From the NCBI GenBank assembly GCA_000310025.1, contig FN649752.1, positions 1,416,429 to 1,426,892 on the forward strand: DNA of 10,464 nt. Direction: 5' to 3'. Both the position numbers and the translations under genes were made by a program. Source of the DNA: Ectocarpus siliculosus. Taxonomy: Eukaryota > Sar > Phaeophyceae > Ectocarpales > Ectocarpaceae. Of the stretch, positions 1-6,887 are shown piece after piece. The notes below the pieces were generated by a model, which saw nothing but the letters and a program-made list of their open reading frames with translations, was not told the DNA's origin and searched no databases. How positions within the stretch are numbered: the stretch's first letter is position 1; every line of letters begins with the position of its first letter.

Positions 1-345
1 AGGCGGGCGGGCGGTGTGGTTGCAAGAAGCCACCACAGGAGCCAGACACATACATTGTGAACGGATACTCTTTCGATTCACGGGACGCTGTCCAAGAAAA
101 CGGCACCTTCACACGCACGTCAAAAGGTTCATAGGACCCAACACCAGCCCAAATCTTCAGTTTCGACCACTAAATCTGGGTGACCCTACAAGAGCACAAA
201 CTTCGGGATGACTTGGAACTTCCAATGGTGGATGTTTTGTTCTCCGACCTGGGCACTTCAGCCCTCGTAATGTCGAGCTGAAAACCCTACAACACGAGAT
301 GCTGCGTGTATGTATAGGTACGTCGGCAACTTCAATCGGAGGTAC

Positions 346-420
346 CTTAGATCGCCGTAGGGTTTCTCGGCAAGCGTCCTCGTCCATTATAGCCTCCACG
401 GCCTCCTCGAACGCAAGCAC
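346..420 (-). CDS. possible short internal exon, unknown protein
   Basis: An open stretch on the minus strand reads roughly FEEAVEAIMDEDACRETL and ends at CTAAG|GTACCT, a fair donor. The acidic, helix-like composition looks more protein-like than the surrounding sequence. An in-frame TGA lies just upstream, so an acceptor would have to fall within this stretch. The only AG available (TTCGAG) lacks a good pyrimidine tract, which is the main weakness. It could be a downstream exon of the basic-protein gene whose first exon is at 1949-2295. The phases between the two have not been connected, so this remains a guess. Confidence 0.2.
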
Positions 421-1948
421 ACGTGTTCACGAACGGTATGAGATGTTGATAGCACACATCACAACTCACTCAAGGGTGTTGCTCAACCAAACGACAGCAA
501 GTTGCTTTAGAGCAGATGTTTTATGGTGGGGGAATTGAGCAGGAAGTGTTGTGCAAGGGTCCCTGGGGGAGGGGGGGAGGACGTGTGGAACTGTAGGGTT
601 TTCACAAACTATTGCGTGCCCGTTTCTGTTCGTGCTTTTTGTTTTCTTGGGGTGGGGTCGGAACTACACAATGGCAAGGCGGCAATTTTTCTGCAGGCTT
701 TGAACAACAAACTTGCGCGCTTGTCCTATCTACAGAGTGCAGAGTCGAGAGTGACTTTTCAGTAAAGCGCTATGCATAACGATGCAAGATGTGCAACTTG
801 CGTCCGCAGGGTAAAAGGATTCCATTCGTGTTTGGGTATTTTCTTCTTAAGCTGGCAGCTCGTGCGGAGGATGGCAACACACGGAATGTGCAGAGCGAGC
901 GCCCATGGTGTCGGCGTCACTACTGTACTGTTGGTGCCCAAACTAAACGACGCGTTTTCAGTGTACAATAGGCAGTACATTTGCAAACGTTCGCCCGATA
1001 GCTTTCTATCCGGTTACTACCTTTTTCGGTGCAACAAGAGTAAGTTTGTTTTCACCTGAGCCTCTGAAAGGGTTTTCCATCCACCATGCTCCTGCACGTA
1101 CTGTAAAGCCTTGTCGCTTGCCTCGCCTTTCCTTTAGTTGCACCACGATTCGGTGGGTGCTTTGTGTGTTGTGGTGCAAGCAAGTGCGTGTCTTTACCAG
1201 ATTTTTGCTGCCAAACAATAAACAAACATTCCTGCGGGGATGCACGCGGTCTCTTCTGGTATACAAGTACGAAGTACCCAAAGATCCGCAACATGAACAC
1301 GGAAGACGTCATAACGTTGTTCCCTTTCCCCACAGATAACAACGTGACCTCCTTTTAAGTGCTATCCTCCAAGGGCAACAGGCTCGGCGTGTTGTAAGCG
1401 GTATAATGTACCTATTTCAGACCATATTTCTTTGGTGCCTCGCTGCGAAACTCTACACACCTTCTGGCAGACAACATCATGTAAACTTGGAGTCAAGGTC
1501 CGGGTGTCCGTTCAGCAAGAATTAGAGGTCGTGAATGACAACATTGCAGGGAACGACGTACACATAAATACATATAGATCCGAAGGATAGTTGAGCCTCC
1601 CCCATGCTGCCCCCTCACGGGGTCCCAGTTCATGGCAGATAGAAGTGTTTTGTGTTTTCAACCGCACTAAGACTGACGTCTTTTCAGTGGTCAGCCGGTT
1701 AGCGCGGTCGATGCTAATAATAAAAATACATACAATAGTCTAGGCGCACGAACTCATGAATACATAATACGCAACCCTACCCCTACTGTGTGTATGATAC
1801 CAAGTTTTCATACAGACGTAAATGGTCTACACTGTTGCAAGTGTGTTCACCTGGAAGACGCAGTACCTCGTCGTTGTGCTACATGTAGGCATACAAACCG
1901 AACGAAACATGCATCGTCCGTTGGCGTACAGCAGTAGTACAAACTTAC
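421..1948. other. non-coding stretch or long intron, mostly featureless
   Basis: Apart from the candidate microexon at 1056-1100, no convincing coding sequence is visible on either strand. The right end (1948 downwards on the minus strand) is the start of the intron that follows the perfect donor of the 1949-2295 exon. The composition is mixed and contains AT-rich patches around 1560-1580 and 1715-1735. A plus-strand donor-like GTAAGT at 1041 and an acceptor-like CCCTTTCCCCACAG ending near 1335 were noted, but they do not enclose or join a persuasive gene. Confidence 0.4.
1056..1100 (-). CDS. possible 45-nt microexon, unknown protein
   Basis: On the minus strand an acceptor-like CTTTACAG is followed by 15 in-frame codons (YVQEHGGWKTLSEAQ) and then the donor CTCAG|GTGAAA. 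The length is a multiple of three, with phase 0 on both sides. The peptide looks like ordinary protein, but a 45-nt stretch can easily arise by chance. It could belong to the gene starting at 2295. That gene's first exon ends in phase 2, so at least one more exon would be needed between them. Confidence 0.18.
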
Positions 1949-2295
1949 CGCGGAGGGCGAAATGTTTCGTCTCTCTTTTGCTTGGCCTTGCTGCGGTAGT
2001 TCGTGCCGCGCATATTCGCCTCCTTCACGGCGTCGCCGTATACGGCCTCTCGTCGAGTAGCCCGTAAGCGCGCGACTTTCAACTTCTCCTCGTCGTGGGC
2101 ACGACCAACGACCCGGTGGCTGCGCTCGGCGATCCCTCCGACACGAGCGGCGACAGTGGCCGACGCTGCTTTGCCGCTCTCTCTCACTTCTCTGGATGCG
2201 ATTGTCTTCATCATCAGGCTCAACTCGCGATTGGACGTCTTCTTCCCTTTACCGCGGTCGTCTCCGGCTGGTCGAGGTCGAGAATCGGGCGACAT
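1949..2295 (-). CDS. first coding exon of a basic protein of unknown function
   Basis: The frame opens with ATG at 2295. That ATG is preceded by six A residues, which place an A at -3, and an in-frame TAG lies further upstream, so it is the likely true start. It encodes 115 residues rich in Arg, Lys, Ala and Glu, beginning MSPDSRPRPAGDDRGKGKK and continuing with helix-prone segments (for example DEEKLKVARLRATRREAV). It does not end at a genuine stop. The frame runs into CCGCG|GTAAGTTT, a perfect donor whose TAA would be the apparent stop, so the exon ends in phase 2 at 1949. There is no signal peptide, membrane segment or recognisable domain. The basic clusters suggest a nucleic-acid-binding or nuclear protein, but that is inference. 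Downstream exons towards position 1 are unresolved, with weak candidates at 1056-1100 and 346-420. Confidence 0.55.
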
Positions 2296-2873
2296 TTTTT
2301 TCGAGAAAATAATGTGCGTATGTATGTACCTACTACGGTATCCAACGCACTTCTACAGTATATGTCTACGGTACACTGCTGTATGTTGTGTGGACGTCGC
2401 TTGTTGTGCACGTACTCTCCCTAGCCTTACGGGTGTTCTCTTTCATGGGAACGTTCCCTGGGGGTGCTTCCGTCGGAAAGAGGCCAATCAAACACCTAGA
2501 ATGTGGTTCAGGAAGTCTGGCACCGACATGTGTGTGTGATTCAGTAATTGATTGCCTCGACTACAGCGAGTTTGACGGTTTCAAATTTTAAAAATTTGAA
2601 ATTTGAAATTTGAACAATGGTTGGTTGTGCTACAATACCTCATGTACGTGTCGGGTGGGCGGGTTGCCAAGTACAGCAGGTCGGAACCCACTTGCCCGTG
2701 GCGCTGTAGCGTCTAACTCCTAGGTAGGGGGGATCAACTACTGCAGCTTACGTTTTTCGTGAATATCAACCCCTCGATTTCCGCACTGCCAGACTACGAG
2801 TACACACGCGTTGGGAACCAGGTCGTCGTAAGGGTGGACAGTCCTTGAGAGTAAACATGCACCAGACTACGCC
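2296..2873. promoter_or_regulatory. upstream region of the 2295 gene, no coding content
   Basis: This is the 5' flank of the minus-strand gene starting at 2295. No long open frame is convincing on either strand. The stretch holds the AT-rich palindrome at 2581-2612, described separately, and short pyrimidine and G runs. A TATATA-like patch lies on the minus strand near 2359-2364, about 65 nt upstream of the ATG. That is compatible with a core promoter but unproven. Confidence 0.25.
2581..2612. repeat. AT-rich palindrome with tandem ATTTGAA units
   Basis: The sequence contains TTTCAAATTT, three spacer bases, then AAATTTGAAA. These are ten-base arms forming an inverted repeat, continued by two more ATTTGAA units in direct tandem. 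The block lies about 300 bp upstream of the ATG at 2295 and contrasts sharply with the GC-balanced flanks. It could be a protein-binding palindrome, a remnant of a small mobile element, or simple-sequence expansion of a 7-nt unit. Nothing visible decides between these. Confidence 0.6.
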
Positions 2874-3590
2874 ATGCCTATTTTAGAGCATGTATCAAGG
2901 TGCAATGATACATGGTATCCCAGGGTATACCCCCGTCCTTGTCTGAAGCCCGCTCCTTTGCTTACTCCCGCCATCAATAGAGAGCGAGGGGAGGGACGCA
3001 GGAATATGCGACAGGCCACGCGATGCACAAAAAAAAGTAGAGGTTCCATACGACCGTCGCGAGGTCTGCAAACACAAACTATTTCTCGAAATAACCCGGA
3101 ACAAACCAAGCATTGGTGGACGAGAAATGACACTGGCTGCTGGTGGACTCGGTTTCTTTTACTACAACCACAAGCGAAACACATGTATCTGCGAACGGAC
3201 GAAAAAATAACACAGCTTCAAGAGGAAAGAGAGGACACGTCTTCCCCGACCACGACTTTCCTTTCTTTGTCCTCGGCGACACATTTACCAGCATTAGCAA
3301 CCCCATGTTGTTGGTGGTGGGGTACTCTAGTCGCTGCAATAGCATCTACCGCATGTGGCTGGTACGCTCAGGTAGAGCGTCAGCAGCAGCAGCAGCGTCA
3401 ACTCGAGGATGAATTGCCCTCCGCACAGACACGTGCTAGTTATTATGCGGTAAGAAAGCGTTTTGTCGTGCGAAACTCTCGAAGTGCACTTTTTCAGTTT
3501 TGTCGGCGCCTGCAGCACGGCGTATGTCAGCAAGTTGCGAGGATCGCTTTGCCTTCTCTCTCAAGTAAACCTGACCTGTCGGTTCGCTAG
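2874..3590 (+). CDS. long open frame of doubtful coding status, candidate exon 3292-3449
   Basis: A 238-codon open frame runs on the plus strand, longer than chance usually gives at this base composition. Its first two thirds have an unconvincing composition, with Trp and Cys clusters. The most protein-like part is about 3292-3449. It follows the pyrimidine-rich acceptor TTTACCAG and ends at TATGCG|GTAAGA, a strong donor. It encodes a hydrophobic segment (GTLVAAIASTACGWYAQ, a possible membrane span), then a CAG-encoded Gln run and an acidic or polar tail (QLEDELPSAQTRASYYA). No partner exon was identified. The end of the frame overlaps the opposing small secreted-protein candidate at 3436-3660, and the two are unlikely both to be real. 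I recognise no family. Confidence 0.25.
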   Translation: MPILEHVSRCNDTWYPRVYPRPCLKPAPLLTPAINRERGEGRRNMRQATRCTKKSRGSIRPSRGLQTQTISRNNPEQTKHWWTRNDTGCWWTRFLLLQPQAKHMYLRTDEKITQLQEEREDTSSPTTTFLSLSSATHLPALATPCCWWWGTLVAAIASTACGWYAQVERQQQQQRQLEDELPSAQTRASYYAVRKRFVVRNSRSALFQFCRRLQHGVCQQVARIALPSLSSKPDLSVR

Positions 3591-3660
3591 TGCTAGGAGA
3601 GGGCTCGCACAGCGCTGCCCCGCATAGAAGCAGCATGGAAATTAAGCAAAAGGTGGGCAT
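3436..3660 (-). CDS. possible small secreted protein (74 aa) with signal peptide
   Basis: A complete minus-strand frame runs from ATG (3660) to TAG (3436). It begins MPTFCLISMLLLCGAALC followed by EPSPSTSEPTG. This is a hydrophobic core with a small-residue cleavage region and then a Pro/Ser-rich start, as in a secretory signal peptide. The remainder is polar and basic and shows no known domain. The start codon lies inside the left arm of the 26-bp inverted repeat at 3649-3674, so the repeat either contributed the start or the frame is fortuitous. It conflicts with the plus-strand exon candidate ending at 3449. The evidence is the signal-peptide-like pattern alone. Confidence 0.25.
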   Translation of the reverse strand: MPTFCLISMLLLCGAALCEPSPSTSEPTGQVYLREKAKRSSQLADIRRAAGADKTEKVHFESFARQNAFLPHNN

Positions 3661-3776
3661 GCTCGTCCGATCACAGAGCCATGGACACCCTCAGTCTTAG
3701 CACCCATGTCCCATTCACACCCACGACTTGATAGAGTCTAGTGCTCTCTGGTGATCGGACGAGCATGCCCACCTTT
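3649..3776. repeat. 26-bp perfect inverted repeat forming a long hairpin
   Basis: Positions 3649-3674 and 3751-3776 are exact reverse complements over 26 bases (core GGTGGGCATGCTCGTCCGAT). They are separated by 76 nt, and pairing can resume past a one-base bulge (AGAG with CTCT). A transcript from either strand would fold into a long stem. No matching direct duplication is visible at the flanks, so a recent transposon insertion with target duplication is not shown. Possibilities are a small-RNA precursor, a tiny terminal-inverted-repeat element, or a local inverted duplication. Confidence 0.85.
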
Positions 3777-4071
3777 GTGTAGTATCCATGACCACGAACG
3801 TAATGATATCCAGGTCACCGGCCAGTCCTTACTCAGCTTCCTCATCTTGCCGCCAAACACGAATTCCTACGACAATGTCCGAAAAAACGGCCGTTTGGTA
3901 CGACCATCCCTACAGTGAATACAATATGATATGAGAACTAGTGTCTGAAAAATATTTGACAAGACTGCGCCAGACTCTGGTCTCACACAAAACAAGGGTT
4001 GGCCCATAAAACTGTGAACAAATCCCGCTCAATATTCCGCGTTAACTATTGGCAAACTAAACGTTTATACA
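3777..4071. other. intergenic, nothing recognised
   Basis: Nothing with coding character is visible on either strand. This is the 3' flank of the COQ7-like gene, whose stop is at 4072. It should contain the 3' UTR and polyadenylation region of that gene, but no signal was identified with confidence. Confidence 0.4.
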
Positions 4072-4269
4072 TCAAATCTTTGCGGTCACGGTACACGCCG
4101 CACGAAGCGCCGACTTTAGCGTGCCAGCGACAGCCATTGATCGGGCGTCGTCGGCGCTCTCCCCGGAATCATCTGCATCATCACCCGTGCCACCAGCATC
4201 AGCGCCAGCACCAGGTGATAGCGCCGCGCGCGACGGCTCGTCCCTCTGAGCTTTGAACAACTCCTTCAC
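4072..4269 (-). CDS. terminal exon of COQ7-like protein
   Basis: After the acceptor ACCCCCTCAG, 65 codons run in phase 0 to TGA. The start, VKELFKAQRDE, aligns with the COQ7 segment that ends in the RDEE..H iron-binding helix. The end, GTLKSALRAACTVTAKI, matches the family's C-terminal helix (typically LK..I.AGC..AIWLSERI). Between them is an extra Gly/Ala/Asp-rich linker, so the tail from RDE to the end is 57 residues against 43 in human COQ7. Counting without gaps, the ligands equivalent to human Glu178 and His181 are Pro and Ala here. This exon follows the exon at 5019-5234 with matching phase. Joining the two restores the normal family spacing to within one residue. COQ7 hydroxylates demethoxyubiquinone on the mitochondrial inner membrane, but this copy may not be catalytic. 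Confidence 0.55.
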   Translation of the reverse strand: MKELFKAQRDEPSRAALSPGAGADAGGTGDDADDSGESADDARSMAVAGTLKSALRAACTVTAKI

Positions 4270-5018
4270 CTGAGGGGGTACGTCGTGAATGTGGATGGCA
4301 CGCATTCAAGAAGGAAATCATTCAGTTTGTAGCGCGATAGCTTGGGTTGAACGTTTTCTTACTAGCCTTGGCACAGGGTGGTTTGCCACACAAGGGACAG
4401 AAGCAGACCACCCGCGTATGTAGCCGCTCTCGCGTCTATTTAGTGTTGTTGTCGGGCACAGCAGTAGTCTTGCGAATCGCCCCCCGAAAAAAGTAAGAAG
4501 AGCTTTGTCCGGCCATTACTACCAAAACAATCGACGAGACCCAGCAACAACGCTGCTACAGCAGTGGTAGTTCTAGATCAATCCCACACTATTTACCGTT
4601 AGAAGAACATCCCACACCCATGAACGATCCCGATCCCCCCCTGAGGAAAATGGTCTAACGACCACGGCATGCACGGTATGAGTACCCCCCTGACCCAGGA
4701 GAAGACGTTAGCTGTACTGGGGCATAGGAAGTGGGTTGAAAAGGCGGGAAGTGATATCAGTAGAAATGATGTCGTTGGGATAGATACAAGACATTTTTGA
4801 GCCACCTTTGGCAAAGTAGGAAGGAACGATTGGCCATCGGTGATCGGTCCTGTGGGAACAATGCTCCGTCCTCTCGAGGACACATGGTCAGTGGTCTAAC
4901 TGGTAACCGCTAAGGCACGCAAAACATAAGAGTACGCCCCACTCCCCCCCCTGACCTTCATCTCTCTCCCACCACCTTCCCCGCAACGGCGCAGCACAAC
5001 CACCCGTTATGTTCTCGC
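4270..5018 (-). other. intron of COQ7-like gene with apparent GC-AG boundaries
   Basis: The exon at 5019-5234 has no usable GT donor before its in-frame TAA at 5007. GAG|GCGAGA fits the usual GC-donor pattern (AG|GC, then purine-A-G), and the acceptor is ACCCCCTCAG. Splicing there keeps phase 0. It places 23 positions between the conserved IR pair and the Arg of RDE, against 22 in human COQ7. The alternative ATA|GTCGCC is a poor donor and would shorten this spacing by six. The 749-nt intron contains the left arm of the inverted repeat. Confidence 0.5.
4788..4960 (+). repeat. left arm of intronic inverted repeat
   Basis: This region is the reverse complement of 5238-5378 with indels. Identical blocks include a 29-base match (4810-4838), ACATTTTTGAGCCAC at the outer end, ACAATGCTCCGTCC near 4858 and AAGAGTACGCCCC near 4928 at the inner end. 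The left copy carries extra bases, about 15 near 4839-4857 and about 30 near 4885-4915. It lies inside the GC-AG intron of the COQ7-like gene. Confidence 0.8.
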
Positions 5019-5234
5019 CTCGTGCTCCTCGGCGACTATCCTGGCGTCGTACATGGCGCGGATATTCTCGTCGTAGTGCTCCAACACCGCTCGGCTGATG
5101 GCGGCCCCGACCTTAGCCGACGCGTCCGCCGGCAGCAGGGCCGTCGCTCCCGTCCCCACCGCGAAGCCAACGGCCCGCCAGGCGGGGAGGAGGAGGCTCG
5201 GCCTCGCTCGTCGATTCGCCATCGCGGACTCGAG
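5019..5234 (-). CDS. central exon of COQ7-like protein
   Basis: After the strong acceptor CCTCCTTCCCCCAG, 72 codons run in phase 0. The pattern RARPSLLLPAWRAVGFAVGT followed by GATALL matches the COQ7 hallmark (RVRPT..LPLW...GFALGAGTALLG). It continues to AVLEHYDENIRAMYDA, matching the family's ESI..HYN.QIR helix. Length and order fit with one inserted residue. The His-Tyr pair is kept. The iron ligand equivalent to human Glu142 is Ser and its neighbour is Arg (ISRAVLEHY in place of VEESIAHHY). The upstream exon with the first ligands (DHAGE, QEK.H) could not be found. Inverted repeats flank the exon, and the right arm supplies its polypyrimidine tract. It could be a divergent paralogue, a pseudoenzyme or a decaying pseudogene. 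The open frame over both exons argues against advanced decay. Confidence 0.6.
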
Positions 5235-5237
5235 CTG

Positions 5238-5378
5238 GGGGAAGGAGGGAGGGGGGGGGGCGTACTCTTGTCTTGCATGTGTTTGACCACGCGCCCTCGA
5301 GAGGACGGACGGAGCATTGTACGGATGGCCAATCGTTCCTTCCTACTTTGCCTAAAAAACGTGGCTCAAAAATGTTTT
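5238..5378 (-). repeat. right arm of intronic inverted repeat
   Basis: This is the partner of 4788-4960 in opposite orientation, with the 29-base identical block at 5324-5352. On the minus strand the arm runs inward to the CTCCCTCCTTCCCCC tract that forms the acceptor of the COQ7-like central exon, so the repeat contributes splice-site sequence. No clear target-site duplication is seen outside the arms (TACAAG on the left, TTTCA on the right). Confidence 0.8.
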
Positions 5379-6512
5379 CAAAGGCGGAGCGGGGGGGGGA
5401 TTGGAAACAGGGGTGGGACGAAACGAAATGGTTGGGAGACGTGGGGTGGAACGTCATGAGGACAGCCTTGTGTCCGGGGGGCATTTATTTAGTAGCACAA
5501 CGTAAAACGCGGGGACCTGATGGGTGCCCCCCGCCGTTCGCTCCCTCGCGTCCTAGTTGTTGGGGGTCTGTGCTCTTCTTGTCGTGTTGGGCTCCATCCG
5601 CTGTGTTTCCGCGGGTGGTTGCTGCCGTTTGCCAGTATTGTTTCCCCGCTGTTGTCTGGGGTTGTGGGACCCCTCCAGATTGCCGCCCACAACCAACTGC
5701 ATCCGAAGCAAATCTCTCGAGCCTGCTGATGTTGGTATGTAGGAGGGGCGCCGCGTGCCGAGAAGCCAGCAGCAGGCGGCCTCAAAGCAACCGATCGCGA
5801 TGATTTTGTGTGTTCGAAGTCGAAGTTTGGCCGGTCAAAAAGCGGGTTGTTTTCGGAGATGTGGGTAGGTTGGGTGCTCGAGCCCTCCCTGCAGGGTACT
5901 ACTGTATAAACAACAATAGTCTTTGCAGCGTAGTCTACAGCCCTCCCCCCCAACGGATTTGACGTGTGACACTGCAGCTGGTGCACTTTCCTGCGTGCCG
6001 TGACGAGTTTCCACCCGGATTAACCAGATAGCTCAGAAAGAGCTTTCGCAAGGACATGTCTCGACAGCCGATGTGTACAACCAGCAGGGATCGAGGAGTC
6101 TGGCGTGTCGCCTGGGATGGGGGACTCGAATGGAGCAGGATCGGTGTATGCACATGCTGGGGCCACCGTTCTTCCAACCCCTGTCGCGTTGTGTGCATTC
6201 CTAGACTACACATCTCCCCTGCAGTGCACTGCGCACCCAGACTAAGGCTTACAGCCTATCCGGCACTCACAAACGGGCGGGTCCGACGGGGACAGGCAAC
6301 AGCAAAGACTGCAGCTTCTAAAATGGATCCGAGTGCAGCGCAGAGGCTACTGCTGTAGCAGCACAACACACTTCAACTACCGGTACCTGCGGTCCTATAT
6401 ACTTTGCTCCGATGAAGTTGACGCTTATGTATGTGCAACAAGGTGTACCTGCGGATTCAAAACTCCAAGGTGGACATTTCACTTGACACCAAACCATGTG
6501 CATCCCTCGCAC
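5379..6512. other. presumed upstream intron of COQ7-like gene, no exon identified
   Basis: I read this stretch on the minus strand for the missing first half of the COQ7 domain, expecting DHAGE-like and QEK.H-like motifs, and found none. Several long open frames exist on both strands (for example 5489-5986 and 5935-6213 minus, 5273-5803 plus) but none looks protein-like. A strong donor-like GTTT|GTGAGT occurs on the minus strand near 6272-6265, without a recognisable exon in front of it. Confidence 0.35.
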
Positions 6513-6746
6513 CGGTAAAAGGTGGTCGCTTGGCCCCATACGACGCGCTTCTCCCTCGGGGCCTTTGTCGACATCACCGGCCCGCGTAGTATCCCGCTCG
6601 CTCAACGTGACGGCGTGTTTTCTCGAGACCACGCAACTGCCAACCGCCGCTGCCTTGCCGCTGTTGAAGCCAGATAGGAGCGTCTCGCAGGCCTGAGAAA
6701 CTCTCAGCAACGAGTTTCCTGTCGAGCGACTGGCGACACCGGACAT
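6513..6746 (-). CDS. possible N-terminal exon with mitochondrial-type presequence
   Basis: From ATG at 6746 the minus strand encodes MSGVASRSTGNSLLRVSQAC and continues in a Ser/Ala/Arg/Lys-rich stretch with few acidic residues for about 50 codons. That composition suits a mitochondrial targeting sequence. It then turns acidic (DVDKGPEGEA). A possible donor, TTACCG|GTGCGA, would end the exon in phase 0 at 6513 after 78 codons. It is upstream and in the right orientation to be the first exon of the COQ7-like gene, whose family is imported into mitochondria. No exon linking the two was found, however. The open frame continues through both ends (6318-6902), so the boundaries are uncertain. Confidence 0.25.
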
Positions 6747-6845
6747 GATGCCCCGTGGAGCGATGATGTAGCACAGCAGCAAGTGTGCTGTGTGCCCCGC
6801 GAGTTTGCTGAACAGCCCCCAGACGACAGACGCCCTCTTTCGTAG

Positions 6846-6887
6846 TCGTAGATCTACGAGATCTACGGTGGGTCTACGACATCTACA
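6846..6887. repeat. TCTAC-rich palindromic micro-repeat
   Basis: TCGTAGATCTACGA (6846-6859) is a perfect 14-base palindrome. It is followed by further TCTAC copies at about 9-11-base intervals (near 6862, 6873 and 6883). It lies about 100 bp upstream of the candidate start at 6746. It could be a cluster of transcription-factor sites or a small slippage-derived repeat. Confidence 0.6.

Noticed and set aside
772-1335. Plus-strand two-exon gene using GTAAGT at 1041 and the acceptor ending near 1335
   Set aside because: The second exon would encode only about seven residues before a stop, the first has a non-protein-like composition, and the weak minus-strand microexon overlaps the intron.
3999-4256. 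Plus-strand frame rich in His, Arg and Pro
   Set aside because: It is the antisense shadow of the COQ7-like terminal exon.
4870-4921. tRNA-like segment (TGGTCAGTGGTCTAACTGG resembles an A box)
   Set aside because: There is no B box (GGTTCGA..CC), no paired acceptor stem and no cloverleaf downstream. Part of it belongs to the inverted repeat.
4791-5375. Transposon that captured a COQ7 exon between terminal inverted repeats
   Set aside because: The terminal exon at 4072-4269 lies outside the repeat pair but continues the same protein in order, phase and spacing. The exon therefore looks native and the repeats intronic. No target-site duplication is seen.
5273-5803. 176-codon plus-strand frame
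   Set aside because: It runs through the right inverted-repeat arm and G-rich low-complexity sequence. Its DGQSFLPTLPK motif recurs only because the left arm is an inverted copy.
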